Source: Cupriavidus basilensis
Lineage (GTDB): Bacteria > Pseudomonadota > Gammaproteobacteria > Burkholderiales > Burkholderiaceae
Length of the DNA stretch: 64,000 nt
Direction of reading: 5' to 3'
Assembly (NCBI RefSeq): GCF_000832305.1
Contig: NZ_CP010536.1
Coordinates: forward strand, 4,278,001-4,342,000
A program made the translations under genes and the position numbers. Numbering within the stretch: the stretch's first letter is position 1; each line of letters starts with the position of its first letter. A model generated the notes under the pieces. It ran no database searches. It worked only from the letters and a program-made list of their open reading frames with translations, and was not told where the DNA came from. This document shows positions 45,024 through 55,947 of the stretch, piece by piece.

Positions 45024-45372
45024 GGAATGGCTTCCCTAGGCGTTTGATGCGGGCCATTTACGCATTGGGCCGATCGGGCGAAAAGGCGCAATTAAGGGGA
45101 GAAAATGCTTCTGTTTGCGGATTGACAGTGCCTTCCTCCGGGCAGCCGTAGCGCGCGCAAGCGCGGCTACGCGCCGGGCATGACACTTTCCGGGAAGACA
45201 CGTGCTCGACAAGCCGCGCAGCGCGAAGACGAAATGCATCATGCGCCATACCGTGCGCTCCGCCGGAAATTGCCCGCGACGGTTCCCCCGCAGCCCGAAA
45301 CCTGCCCAGGCACGCGCAGCTGTATCACCGGCACAACGCGCGCAGCAGCTGGAACCGGCTCAGCCCGGCAAC
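45024..45372. other. Gap between lipoprotein gene and integrase remnant
   Basis: No intact gene is visible. AT-richer DNA near 45085-45125 probably holds the lipoprotein promoter. An imperfect hairpin (GTAGC and GCTAC ends) lies at 45148-45170. The right part may be degenerate sequence of the former integrase. Confidence 0.4.
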
Positions 45373-45627
45373 CTCGGCGAGTTCGGCCTGGAAACGGGTC
45401 TGCGGCGCGCCAACGTCACCGGGCTGCAGTGGTCGCAGGTGGATCTGGTGCGGCGTGTCGCCTTGATCCACCCGGACCAAGCCAAGGCGCGCAAGGCGAT
45501 CACCGTGCCGGTGTCGAACTGGGAGGCTGGGAAACGATGGAGATGGTGCAACGCTATGCGCACCTGTCGGCGGACCACCTGGCGCAATGGGTGGCGCCCC
45601 TGACTGAGGTGCCTGCGCTGAAGTTAG
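45373..45627 (+). pseudogene. Tyrosine recombinase (integrase) remnant with internal deletion
   Basis: Two pieces of a phage-type integrase are joined in different frames. The first reads GLETGLRRANVTGLQWSQVD with the first catalytic Arg, then KARKAITVPVS. After a junction near 45513-45520 the next frame reads ELGGWETMEMVQRYAHLSAD with the tyrosine nucleophile, then the usual C-terminus. The middle part with the HxxR box is missing. It lies 55 bases from tRNA-Arg, a common integration site, and marks a lost mobile element. Confidence 0.85.
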
Positions 45628-45681
45628 GTGCAGTCGCGCTTCGCAGGAATAGGGCGAAACGCTGGAAACCGTTGTGGGGAT

Positions 45682-45757
45682 TGGTGCGCCCGGCTGGGAT
45701 CGAACCAGCAACCCCTGCCTTCGGAGGGCAGTACTCTATCCATTGAGCTACGGGCGC
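45682..45757 (-). tRNA. tRNA-Arg (anticodon CCG)
   Basis: A complete cloverleaf on the minus strand: acceptor GCGCCCG pairs with CGGGCGC, the D-arm is AGCTCAATGGATAGAGT, the anticodon stem CTGCC/GGCAG encloses loop CTCCGAA with anticodon CCG, and the T-arm contains GGTTCGATCC. The 3' CCA is encoded (45682-45684). It lies between the integrase remnant and the cytochrome gene. Confidence 0.97.
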
Positions 45758-46145
45758 ACAGGGTATGACGGGGTACAACGCGGGCAGCGCGCGAGTGCCG
45801 CTGCCGGAAAGGCGCATAGCATACCGTGTTTGGCGAAAGACGTCCACGCCGGGCTGAAAAGTGCGGCCAGATGACGTCTCTTGCAAGCCGCTTTTGCCTC
45901 CATGCGGTAAGTCTTTGGGGCTATAATCGCGAGTTATTTGTGTAAAAACGGGGCTGCGCAACATCCACATCAGGTCCGGGGATGATGGTGCCGCGCCCTG
46001 CTGGCTGGCCCGTTTCGGGGCAGTTGGCACCGGATAATAGTCCGATGCGCGCAATTGGCCAGGGGGAATTGGCCACCGAGCAAGCGGCCACATAAGCAGC
46101 CGATCGCGAGCGGCCACAGGTTTCCTGCAAAATTGAGAGTTGAGT
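45758..46145. other. Leader region of the cytochrome c gene
   Basis: A good -10 box (TATAAT, 45922-45927) about 220 bases before the cytochrome start suggests a long leader. No convincing -35 is present. The direct repeat ATTGGCC occurs at about 46050 and 46064. I see no gene here. Confidence 0.4.
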
Positions 46146-47027
46146 ATGAGCGACGTCCACAACGCACAAGACGAACACGAGTCTCCCATCAAGACCCCCA
46201 AGCAGCTGATCGCTGTGGTGATTGCCGCCTTCCTGGTGCCAATCATCGTGATCATCCTGCTGGTCAACTTTGTCGGACACGGTGCCAAGGAAGGCGCGGG
46301 TTCCACCACTACCGTGGAAGCTGTCAATGACCGCATCAAGCCGGTCGCCTCGCTCGAGCTGAAGGACCCGAACGCACCGCGCGTCTTCAAGACGGGCGAG
46401 CAGGTCTATAAGGAAGTCTGCGCCGCCTGCCACGCCACCGGTGCTGCCGGCGCGCCCAAGTACAGCAACGCTGGTGACTGGGCTCCGCGTATCGGCCAAG
46501 GCTTTGACGGCCTGCTGAACTCCGTGCTGCATGGCAAGGGCGCCATGCAAGCCCGCGCCGGCACCACCGCCGACGACTACTCCGATTACGAACTCGGCCG
46601 CGCCGTGGTCTACATGGCCGACGCCGGCGGTGCCAAGTTCCCGGAACCGGCCGCGCCCGCCGCCGCTCCGGCTACCGCTGCTGCCTCGGACGCCGCGGCG
46701 CCTGCGGCAGCCGCTGCGCCGGCCGCTCCCGCAGCGGCACCTGCCGCCGCCGCACCGGCTGCCGCAGCTGCAGCCGCGCCGGCTTCCGCCGAAGTGGGCA
46801 AGAAGGTCTACGAACAAGTCTGCGCCGCCTGCCACGCAGCCGGTGTTGCCGGTGCGCCGAAGTTCGGCGACAAGGCAGCCTGGGCGCCGCGCCTGAAGGA
46901 AGGCATGGACGCCGTGCACGCGTTCGCCCTGAAGGGCAAGGGCGTGATGCCGCCGAAGGGCGGCTACGCCGGCCCCGACGCCGACGTGATGGCCGCAGTG
47001 GACTACATGGCCAACGCTTCGAAGTAA
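46146..47027 (+). CDS. cycB: Di-haem cytochrome c5 with Ala/Pro linker
   Basis: A 293-residue membrane-anchored cytochrome. One membrane helix (about residues 21-44) is followed by two class I cytochrome c domains with haem sites CAACH at 92-96 and 226-230, and methionine ligands in GKGAMQAR and GKGVMPPK. The domains are almost duplicate and are joined by a linker of about 55 residues that is nearly all Ala and Pro. It should shuttle electrons at the periplasmic side of the membrane. The ATG at 46146 has a GAGAG site; a TTG lies two codons earlier. The gene symbol follows beta-proteobacterial usage. Confidence 0.92.
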   Translation: MSDVHNAQDEHESPIKTPKQLIAVVIAAFLVPIIVIILLVNFVGHGAKEGAGSTTTVEAVNDRIKPVASLELKDPNAPRVFKTGEQVYKEVCAACHATGAAGAPKYSNAGDWAPRIGQGFDGLLNSVLHGKGAMQARAGTTADDYSDYELGRAVVYMADAGGAKFPEPAAPAAAPATAAASDAAAPAAAAAPAAPAAAPAAAAPAAAAAAAPASAEVGKKVYEQVCAACHAAGVAGAPKFGDKAAWAPRLKEGMDAVHAFALKGKGVMPPKGGYAGPDADVMAAVDYMANASK

Positions 47028-47044
47028 GCGCAAGCCGCTCTCAA

Positions 47045-47076
47045 CAAAAAAGCCCGCGGCATGCCGCGGGCTTTTT
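47045..47076. terminator. Bidirectional intrinsic terminator
   Basis: AGCCCGCGGC-AT-GCCGCGGGCT is a perfect 10-base stem flanked by an A-run on the left and a T-run on the right. It can end transcripts of the cytochrome gene and of the convergent hemN. Confidence 0.95.
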
Positions 47077-47091
47077 GCTTTCCGGTGTGGC

Positions 47092-48693
47092 TTAAACCAC
47101 GCGCGAGTAGCGCGTTGGCATCGGCAAAGGCGTACCTGCATCAGCGCTCCGGATGGCGGCGGGCTCTGTACGCCGGGCATCCTCGCGCAGGAAGCCGTCG
47201 AACACCATGGCCAGGCGGCGCACCAGCAAACGCCCCAGCGGCGTCACCTCGATGCGGCCAGGCTCACAACGCACCAGCCCGTCTTCGGCCAGCCGCGCCA
47301 GCTCCGCCAGCTCGTGCGCGAAGTGCACGGCAAAATCGATGCGGTGGCGTGCTTCGACCGCGGCGACATCCAGTACGCCATTGCACATCAGCGCGCCAAT
47401 CACATCGCGCCGCAAGTGATCTTCGTCGCGCATGGCGAAGCCGCGCATCACGGGCAGCACGCCGGCGTCGAGGCTGCGGTAGTAGTCATCCAGCGTGCGG
47501 GCGTTCTGCACGTAGCGGCCCGCCACCGCGCCGATCGACGAGACGCCGAAGCCCAGTTGGTCATGGCCGGCATGGGTGGAATAGCCCTGGAAGTTGCGCT
47601 GCAGCCGGCCCTCGCGCTGGGCCACGGCGAGCGCGTCGTCCGGCAGCGCGAAGTGGTCCATGCCGATGTAGACATAGCCCGCGGCGGTGAGCTGCTCGAT
47701 CGTGCCGACCAGGATGTCGAGTTTTTCTGCGGCTGCCGGCAGTGCGCGTTCATCGATGCGCCGCTGCGGCTTGAACACGTGCGGCAGGTGCGCGTAGCTG
47801 TACACGGAGAGCCGGTCCGGGCGCATCGCCAGCACCTGCTCCACAGTGGCGGCAAAACGCGCCGTGGTCTGGTGCGGCAGGCCGTAGATCAGGTCCATGC
47901 TGACCGAGCGGAAACCCAGCCGGCGCGCGGCGTCGACGACCGCCTGCGTCTCAGCTTGCGATTGCACGCGGTGGATGGCGCGCTGGACCTCGGCGTCGAA
48001 ATCCTGCACGCCCAGGCTGATGCGGTTGAAGCCAAGTTCCGCCAGCAGCGCCATCTGCGCGTCGCCGATGCGGCGCGGGTCGATCTCGATCGAGTGCTCG
48101 CCCTCGGGCAGCAGGTGGAAGTGCTGGTGCAGCGCGTCCATGACACGGCGCATCTCGGCGGGATCGAGGAAGGTCGGCGTGCCGCCGCCCCAGTGCGACT
48201 GCACCACCTCGCGCCGCGTGCCGAGCTGCTGCGCCACCAGCGCCATCTCGCGCGCCAGGTAGTCCACGTAGCGGGCGCTGCGGCGGTGGTCCTTGGTGAT
48301 GATCTTGTTGCAGCCGCAGTAGTAGCAGATGTTCTCGCAGAACGGCACGTGCACATACAGCGAAAGCGGCGCGGCGGCTTTGGCCGTGTTGGCGGCGTGG
48401 GTGGCGCTAGCAGCGCAATCGGCCAGCGCCTGCTGGTAGTCCTGCGCGCCGAAGCCGCCGTGGAAGCGGTCCGCCGTCGGGTACGAGGTGTAGCGCGGGC
48501 CGTTGATATCCATGCGGCCCGCCAGCGCGCGAAAGTCCGACAAGGCATGCCGGTCCGGCGCGGCAGCGCCTGGTCCTGCCGGCTTGCCGGTGCAGGCGGC
48601 GCCACACTTGCCGGAGCAGGTGCGGGACTGGCTCGAGACGGCAACGGGAACGGACATTGCGTTGGGGAACGGGGCGGGGGCAGTCGCAGCCAT
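47092..48693 (-). CDS. hemN: Oxygen-independent coproporphyrinogen III oxidase
   Basis: A 533-residue radical-SAM enzyme that converts coproporphyrinogen III to protoporphyrinogen IX without oxygen. The iron-sulfur motif is C119, C123, C126 ([10 protein letters not shown]), with GGGTPTFLD near residue 168. Residues 1-48 are an unusual extension with three cysteines ([12 protein letters not shown]) that could bind another metal or cluster. The start is uncertain (48693, or 48657 for a form starting at the second Met; 48726 is also open). An FNR/ANR box lies 60 bases upstream, which fits induction at low oxygen. Confidence 0.96.
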   Translation of the reverse strand: MAATAPAPFPNAMSVPVAVSSQSRTCSGKCGAACTGKPAGPGAAAPDRHALSDFRALAGRMDINGPRYTSYPTADRFHGGFGAQDYQQALADCAASATHAANTAKAAAPLSLYVHVPFCENICYYCGCNKIITKDHRRSARYVDYLAREMALVAQQLGTRREVVQSHWGGGTPTFLDPAEMRRVMDALHQHFHLLPEGEHSIEIDPRRIGDAQMALLAELGFNRISLGVQDFDAEVQRAIHRVQSQAETQAVVDAARRLGFRSVSMDLIYGLPHQTTARFAATVEQVLAMRPDRLSVYSYAHLPHVFKPQRRIDERALPAAAEKLDILVGTIEQLTAAGYVYIGMDHFALPDDALAVAQREGRLQRNFQGYSTHAGHDQLGFGVSSIGAVAGRYVQNARTLDDYYRSLDAGVLPVMRGFAMRDEDHLRRDVIGALMCNGVLDVAAVEARHRIDFAVHFAHELAELARLAEDGLVRCEPGRIEVTPLGRLLVRRLAMVFDGFLREDARRTEPAAIRSADAGTPLPMPTRYSRVV

Positions 48694-48752
48694 GGGGCGG
48701 CCTTTGTCGTGGATTCGATGGCCCATCGTAGGGCGCGCCGCCCGCGCCTGCG

Positions 48753-48766
48753 TTGACCGGGGTCAA
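48753..48766. promoter_or_regulatory. FNR/ANR-type box upstream of hemN
   Basis: TTGAC-CGGG-GTCAA is an exact match to the TTGAT-N4-ATCAA class of anaerobic regulator sites in its symmetric form. It lies 60 bases from the proposed hemN start, at a normal activator distance. Confidence 0.75.
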
Positions 48767-48900
48767 GCCGCGGCCCATGACATGCGGCGCGCCACGGCCC
48801 GGACATGCCCGGCGTCATGCCAGCGTCACCTGGATCGGATAGGCTGCGCGGCGCTCTCCCCAATCATGCCATTGCTCTGCACCTGGCCTCGCGGATTCCC

Positions 48901-50043
48901 ATGCACGCTTCCTCCCTGATCGCCAACCCCGCACGGCCGCCGCGCCGCCGGGTCCTGGCCGCGCTTGGCAGCGCCATGCTGGCGCCTGCCTCTTTGCTGG
49001 CGCAGGCGCCACCACGCCGCCCGCTGGTGATCGGCCACCTGGTGGACCGGGGCGGTGCCCAGGCCGACCTGGCACGCGACTACCTGGCCGGGGCCAAAGT
49101 GATGTTCGATGCGGCCAACGCCGGCGCGCGCGAGCCTCGCGTGGTGCATGTGGTGCGCGAGGTCGACGCCGATCCGCGCGCGGCCACCGCGCAGGCGCTG
49201 TCGCTGGTTGACGGGGAGCGGGCTGAATTGCTGTTCGGCCCCAGCGATGCCTTGCTGCCGGTGCTGGCCGCCTCGCCCGAGCTGGCCCGGCGCGGCGTGC
49301 AGATCGTGGCGCCGTTGTCGGGGCTGTCGCTCGCGGCGGATCACGTCTGGTACACGCGGGCCGACTACCGCAGCGAGCTGGACGCGGCCATCCGGCAGTT
49401 GCGCAGCTATGGCCTCAAGCAACTGGTGCTGGCCGTGGCGCCGGATTTTGCGGCCGGCAGCCTGGCTAGCGGCACGCCGTGGCGGCGCCAGGCCGAGCAG
49501 GAGCCGGGACTGCAGGCCCTCACGCTGGATGCAGGCAAGGGCAGCGACGCCGGCGCGGTGGCGCAACGCATCGCCGCCGCGCGCCCGGCCGCGGTGATCG
49601 TGGCGGGCGATACGCTGGCCTATGGCAACCTCGGCCGCGCGCTGGCGGCGCGGGGCTGGTACGGGTTCCTGGTGGGATTGTCGGCGGTCAATTCGCTGGC
49701 GGCACGCGAGATTCTTGGCGCCGGCTACATCGGCGGCATCGTGCTGACGCAGATCGCCCCGGGGCCGCAGGACCTGACCCTGCGCGTGGTCAAGGAGCAC
49801 GTGGGCCGGATGAAGCAGTTCCTGGACGAGCCCGCCTCGCCGGCCACGCTGGCCGGCTATATCGGCGCGGCCTGGCTGGTGCGCACGGCGCTGGCCGCGC
49901 CGCGCGGGGCCACCCCGGCGGACCTGCGGCGCGCGCTGCAGGCCCGTGTCGACGTGGGCGATTTCGTGCTGGATTTCACGCGCGGATCGCGCGGATCGCA
50001 GTATGTGCAGCTTGCGGCAATGGGTGGCGGCACGGCACGGTGA
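48901..50043 (+). CDS. Periplasmic ligand-binding protein (Peripla_BP_6 / LivK-like)
   Basis: A 380-residue protein of the branched-chain amino-acid-type binding fold. Its N-terminus ARPPRRRVLAALGSAMLAP resembles a twin-arginine or Sec signal with cleavage near LLAQAPP. The mature part shows the two-lobe pattern (VIGHLVDRGGAQADLARDY; GPSDALLPVLAA). No permease or ATPase gene is adjacent, so it may act as an orphan or sensory binding protein. The start at 48901 gives a normal signal; the frame is open from 48805. It is convergent with the sensor kinase gene. Confidence 0.85.
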   Translation: MHASSLIANPARPPRRRVLAALGSAMLAPASLLAQAPPRRPLVIGHLVDRGGAQADLARDYLAGAKVMFDAANAGAREPRVVHVVREVDADPRAATAQALSLVDGERAELLFGPSDALLPVLAASPELARRGVQIVAPLSGLSLAADHVWYTRADYRSELDAAIRQLRSYGLKQLVLAVAPDFAAGSLASGTPWRRQAEQEPGLQALTLDAGKGSDAGAVAQRIAAARPAAVIVAGDTLAYGNLGRALAARGWYGFLVGLSAVNSLAAREILGAGYIGGIVLTQIAPGPQDLTLRVVKEHVGRMKQFLDEPASPATLAGYIGAAWLVRTALAAPRGATPADLRRALQARVDVGDFVLDFTRGSRGSQYVQLAAMGGGTAR

Positions 50044-50073
50044 GCGGTAGCGCTGGCACCGGCCGCCCGCCGC

Positions 50074-51255
50074 TCAGGCGCGCGGCAGCACGATGCGCAC
50101 CCGCAGGCCGCCCTCCGCCCGGTTGGCCAGGCTGAGCTCGCCGCCGTGGCGCGAGACGATATCGGCGGCGATCGACAGGCCCATGCCAACCCCGCCGGTG
50201 GCACGGTTGCGCGAGGATTCGAGCCGGTAGAACGGCTCCAGCACGCGCGCCATTTCCTCCGGCGGAATGCCGGGGCCGTTGTCACACACATCGATCATCA
50301 CCCGCTCGGCGCTGTCTGCCAGTTCGATGCACGCGCTGCCGCCGTAGCGGTGCGCGTTCTCGACCAGGTTGACCACGGCCCGGCGCAGTTCGGCCGGATA
50401 GGCCAGCAGCGGCTCGGCGTCGCCAGACAAGGTGACGTCCTGGCCAATCTCCGTGGCATCGTCCACCACGGCCTGCAGCAAGGCATGCACATCCACCCGC
50501 TGGCGCGGTGCGGCGGCGCCGTCGCGCTCGCGCAGGTAATACAGGGTGGCATCGATCAGACCGTTCATCTCCGCGAGGTCCTGGCGCAGGCGATAGCGCA
50601 CCTGGTTGTCGTCGACGCCTTCGATGCGCAGGCTCATGCGGGTGAGCGGGGTGCGCAGGTCGTGGGACACGGCGGCCAGGAAGCGCGATTGCTGTGCCAG
50701 CTGGGTGCGGATGCGCTGCTGCATGTGGTTGAAGGCCTTGGCTGCGGCGCGGGCCTCGGCCGGGCCGCTGTCCTCGTCCAGCGGCGGGGCATGCACGTCC
50801 TGGGCCAGCCGGCCGGCGCTGCTGGCCAGGCGCTGGACTGGCCTGGCCAGCAAGCGCGCACCCACCCAGGACGCGGCCACAATGGCGGCGAGCTGGAACA
50901 GCAGGCCCAGGCGGGGCGGCCCAAGACCGCGGGTCCGGCGCTGCCGGCGTGGCGGCACTGGCGCCCCAGCTCCGGCTTGGCCGTTGTCCGCGCGCGCCTC
51001 GGCATCCGGCGGCGGCGGGAACTCGCCCCGCTGCCCCTCTTCACCCGGGGGCGGGGGTGGCGGCATTTCGTCGCCGGGGACGAAGGTGAACCCGGTATGC
51101 CCCGGGCGCGGGAATACGCTCTCGATGACCGTGACGCCGAGCAGATGCACGGCCAGCATGATCGCGGCCATCACCAGGAACAGCCGGATGAACATGGAGT
51201 CGTGGCGGGCCACCCAGCCCGCGCGCTCAGGCTTCGACGGCGCCGGTGAAGACAT
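50074..51255 (-). CDS. EnvZ-like sensor histidine kinase with proline-rich sensor loop
   Basis: A 393-residue kinase. Two membrane helices (about residues 22-45 and 115-135) enclose a short periplasmic loop rich in Pro, Gly and Glu (EMPPPPPPGEEGQ and further FPPPPD). A HAMP domain follows; phospho-acceptor H198 lies in AVSHDLRTPLTRM; ATPase boxes NLVENAHRYGG, DVCDNGPGIP and GGVGMGLSI are intact. It overlaps the response-regulator gene by 29 bases. The small loop suggests sensing of membrane or envelope state more than a soluble ligand. Confidence 0.93.
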   Translation of the reverse strand: MSSPAPSKPERAGWVARHDSMFIRLFLVMAAIMLAVHLLGVTVIESVFPRPGHTGFTFVPGDEMPPPPPPGEEGQRGEFPPPPDAEARADNGQAGAGAPVPPRRQRRTRGLGPPRLGLLFQLAAIVAASWVGARLLARPVQRLASSAGRLAQDVHAPPLDEDSGPAEARAAAKAFNHMQQRIRTQLAQQSRFLAAVSHDLRTPLTRMSLRIEGVDDNQVRYRLRQDLAEMNGLIDATLYYLRERDGAAAPRQRVDVHALLQAVVDDATEIGQDVTLSGDAEPLLAYPAELRRAVVNLVENAHRYGGSACIELADSAERVMIDVCDNGPGIPPEEMARVLEPFYRLESSRNRATGGVGMGLSIAADIVSRHGGELSLANRAEGGLRVRIVLPRA

Positions 51256-51958
51256 AGCCCTCGCCTCGGACGGTACGGATCAGCGTCGGGTCGCGCGGAT
51301 CGTCGCGCAGCTTCTGGCGCAGGCGCGAAACCAGCAGGTCGATGCTGCGATCGAAGACGTCGAGATCGCGGCCGCGCGCCTGGTTGATCAGCAGCTCGCG
51401 ATCCAGCACGCGGTTCGGGTGCTCGATAAACGCCAGCAGCAGCCGGAATTCCGCATTGGACAACGGCACCACGGTGTCCTCGCCATCCACCAGCTGGCGC
51501 AGCGTGGTGTTCAGGCGCCAGTTGCCGAAGCGCAGTTCGTGGCCGCCCGCCGCCGCCGGGCGCTTCACGCCGCCGCCCCGGGCACGGCGCAGCACGGTGT
51601 GGATGCGCGCCACCAGCTCACGCATCTCGAAGGGCTTGGTGACATAGTCGTCGGCGCCCACCTCCAGCCCGACCACGCGGTCGGCCAGTTCGGTGCGCGC
51701 GGTGAGCATGATCACCGGCAGGTCGCTGCGCTCGCGGATCTCGCGGCACAGCGTCAGGCCGTTTTCACCGCGCAAAGAGAGGTCGAGCACCACCAGGTCG
51801 TAGTCGCGCGTGGCCATGGCGGCGCGCATGGCAGCGCCGCCCTCGGCGCCGTCGGCTTCGATGCCAAAGGTGGATAGGTACTCGGCCAGCATGGAGCGGA
51901 TCTGCGGATCGTCGTCGACGATCAGCAAATGAAGGGGCGAGGCGGGAGAATGGTCCAT
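51227..51958 (-). CDS. OmpR-family response regulator
   Basis: A 243-residue regulator: receiver domain with the DDD triad at residues 15-17 and phospho-acceptor D59 (VVLDLSLRG), then a winged-helix domain (about 140-240) ending IRTVRGEGYVF. Its gene is divergent from the Spy/CpxP-like gene at 52393, and the space between holds strong inverted repeats, so autoregulation and control of that gene are likely. The kinase gene overlaps its 3' end. Confidence 0.95.
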   Translation of the reverse strand: MDHSPASPLHLLIVDDDPQIRSMLAEYLSTFGIEADGAEGGAAMRAAMATRDYDLVVLDLSLRGENGLTLCREIRERSDLPVIMLTARTELADRVVGLEVGADDYVTKPFEMRELVARIHTVLRRARGGGVKRPAAAGGHELRFGNWRLNTTLRQLVDGEDTVVPLSNAEFRLLLAFIEHPNRVLDRELLINQARGRDLDVFDRSIDLLVSRLRQKLRDDPRDPTLIRTVRGEGYVFTGAVEA

Positions 51959-52130
51959 CGGGTTTCGTCGTGCTTTGCAGCGGTTCGCCGCGTCGTTCGC
52001 GGCAGGTTGGTGCGCCGGCAGGCCGGCATTGCAGCAGATTGGTGGGGCGGATCAGGGCGGCCCCGGCAAGCCGCCGCCGCCAGGGATTCACTCTACCAGC
52101 CCGGCGCGGCGGCCTGATAGGCAGGGTGTG

Positions 52131-52185
52131 GCCGCTTTGTACCGGGCTTGATACAAAGCGGCTCGCCCGGCGGCCCGCTTTGTAC
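52131..52185. promoter_or_regulatory. 11-base inverted repeat plus third half-site
   Basis: GCCGCTTTGTA (52131-52141) and TACAAAGCGGC (52152-52162) are perfect arms around 10 bases. A third copy, CCGCTTTGTAC, lies at 52175-52185. They sit between the response-regulator gene and the LTXXQ gene and are the best candidates for its binding sites. The rest of the 434-base gap 51959-52392 holds nothing else I can support. Confidence 0.65.
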
Positions 52186-52392
52186 AGCATTGCTTCCGCG
52201 CGCTGACCAAGCGCTCAAGCAACAGCGGGCGGGCCTTTCTAATATGTCATGTCGTTACCCCGCCGCTTTTGTGCCTGCCAGTTCCCGACCGGCGGGCCAC
52301 GGCCGCCCGGCTGCCCCCGCTATGCTTGAAGCCATCGGCATTACGTTGGCAATCCCGGGCCTCTCCCCGCATCACCTCCATGGAGAATCCTT

Positions 52393-53025
52393 GTGACCCA
52401 GCCCCAAGCCTTGCTGCCCCGCATCCGCGCCTTGCTGTCCCTTGCCGTGCTGTGCGGCGCCTGCGCCTTGACGCTGCCGGCGCACGCACTGCAGACCAGC
52501 CCACAGGTGGTTGCCGGCGCCGGCCGGCCAGTGGCGCCCACATCGCTGCGCGAAGCGCTGGCGCTCACGCCTGCCCAGGCCACGCTGTGGCAAGCCGCCC
52601 TGGATGCGGCGCGGGAGGCGCATGCCCACGCGCTGGAACTGCAGGCGCGCTTTATCCGCGAAGGTGGAGGCCCCGGTCAGCCGGAGGGGCCCGAGTCGTC
52701 GCTGCGCGCCCGCGCGGAGCGGGAAGACCGGCTGCACGATGCGCTCGACAAGGATCGCCGCGCCGCGCGCGATCGCTGGATTACATTTGAAGAGAGCCTG
52801 GATGCCGGCCAGCGCAGGCACCTGCACGACATGCCGGAGGGCCGCTTGGCGGTTCCGCCGCAGGGCACATTCGGCCCCGGCGCCCACCCCTTCCCCGGCG
52901 CCATGCCAGGCCCCATGCCCGGCCGCGGACCAGCGCCCATGCCCTGCGCCTTCGGCGCGAACAGCCCATTTGGCGTACCCGGCGCTGCGGGGCCTCACCA
53001 ACAAGGAGCGCCAGATGCCCGGTAA
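52393..53025 (+). CDS. Spy/CpxP-like LTXXQ-motif periplasmic protein
   Basis: A 210-residue protein with a signal peptide ending LPAHALQ (about residue 35). The LTPAQATLW segment near residue 58 is an LTXXQ motif as in Spy and CpxP, periplasmic chaperone-like proteins of envelope stress; the helical part extends to about residue 150 and the tail is Pro/Gly-rich with many Met. The GTG start follows GGAGAATCC. Divergence from an OmpR-type system mirrors cpxP and cpxRA. Its stop overlaps the start of the dioxygenase pseudogene. Confidence 0.8.
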   Translation: MTQPQALLPRIRALLSLAVLCGACALTLPAHALQTSPQVVAGAGRPVAPTSLREALALTPAQATLWQAALDAAREAHAHALELQARFIREGGGPGQPEGPESSLRARAEREDRLHDALDKDRRAARDRWITFEESLDAGQRRHLHDMPEGRLAVPPQGTFGPGAHPFPGAMPGPMPGRGPAPMPCAFGANSPFGVPGAAGPHQQGAPDAR

Positions 53026-53375
53026 GCCCCTCGGCCACGCAAGCCCGATAGCAGCAAACAGCGGCCGCCGCCGCTTCCTCGGCGGTGTACTGTGAGGATC
53101 GCCACCGGCGCCGATGGCGCCGCGCAGTTCCTGACGATCTACCCGGGCTGGTACGCGCCGCGCGCGGTGCGTATCCACTTGAAGATCCATCTCGGCAAGA
53201 CCGAGGTACTGACCAGCCTGCTGTTCTTCGACGATGCGCTCAGCCGCGAGGTGCATCTGCAGCATGCCGCGTATCGCACGCGCGGCGCTTCGCCAGTGCA
53301 AAACGCACAGGACGGCATTGCCGGCGCGCGCCTGACGGCCACGGGATCTGGCGGATTCCCTAAAAAAACGCCCCC
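53015..53375 (+). pseudogene. Intradiol dioxygenase, internally deleted
   Basis: An AAGGAG site leads to an ATG at 53015 and a typical twin-arginine signal (SGRRRFLGGVL) that stops at a TGA (53093-53095). Directly after, in another frame, lies the C-terminal part of a protocatechuate/catechol-type dioxygenase: FLTIYPGWYAPRAVRIHLKI, then TEVLTSLLFFDD and REVHLQHAAY. The central region, including the tyrosine ligands, is missing. The relatives are exported Tat proteins. It was co-transcribed with the LTXXQ gene. Confidence 0.8.
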
Positions 53376-53394
53376 GGACCCAAGTGCGGAGGCG
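53362..53394 (-). terminator. Intrinsic terminator for the rep gene
   Basis: On the minus strand CGCCTCCG and CGGGGGCG form an 8-pair stem (one G-U) followed by seven T residues. It lies about 200 bases after the rep stop and within the 3' end of the pseudogene. Confidence 0.7.
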
Positions 53395-53597
53395 CTGAAC
53401 AGGGAAGAATTCGGGCGTGCTGCCCGGCCACGCCACTCCGAAGGGACGGAACGGCGCGACGCCTGGTCCATACGTCGGGCCAGGCACCGGTGATGTTAGA
53501 CAGACATCGGGCGGGGGTCTTGTCCCGCTTGTAGGCTAATGTATCGACTTTGTACGATTGGCACCGGGATGGGGCACGGAACGCCCGCCGGGGCCGG

Positions 53598-55703
<2,106 letters not shown>

Positions 55704-55947
55704 GCGAGGGCTGGTGGTGGTGCTGGGTGGCGGGATGGCCGGCAAGGCGGGCGCGGGCTTTTGCGCATGGCAAAAGCAGCACATGCACTGGCGCGGCCAA
55801 GGCCACGGGTGAAGCCTGCAGCACAGCAAAAGCCATCGGAGCCGCAGATGTTAACACGCCGGCCAGCCGGCCAGCGGCTGCGCCCGGGCTGGCGCGCGAG
55901 CGCGTTGACAAGCCCCCGAGGCTGGCTGTAGAGTCGCGCCATCCGAC

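Noticed and set aside
45180..45746. Single long protein through the integrase region and tRNA
   Set aside because: The frame runs through the tRNA gene and contains only the second piece of the integrase, so it is not a functional gene.
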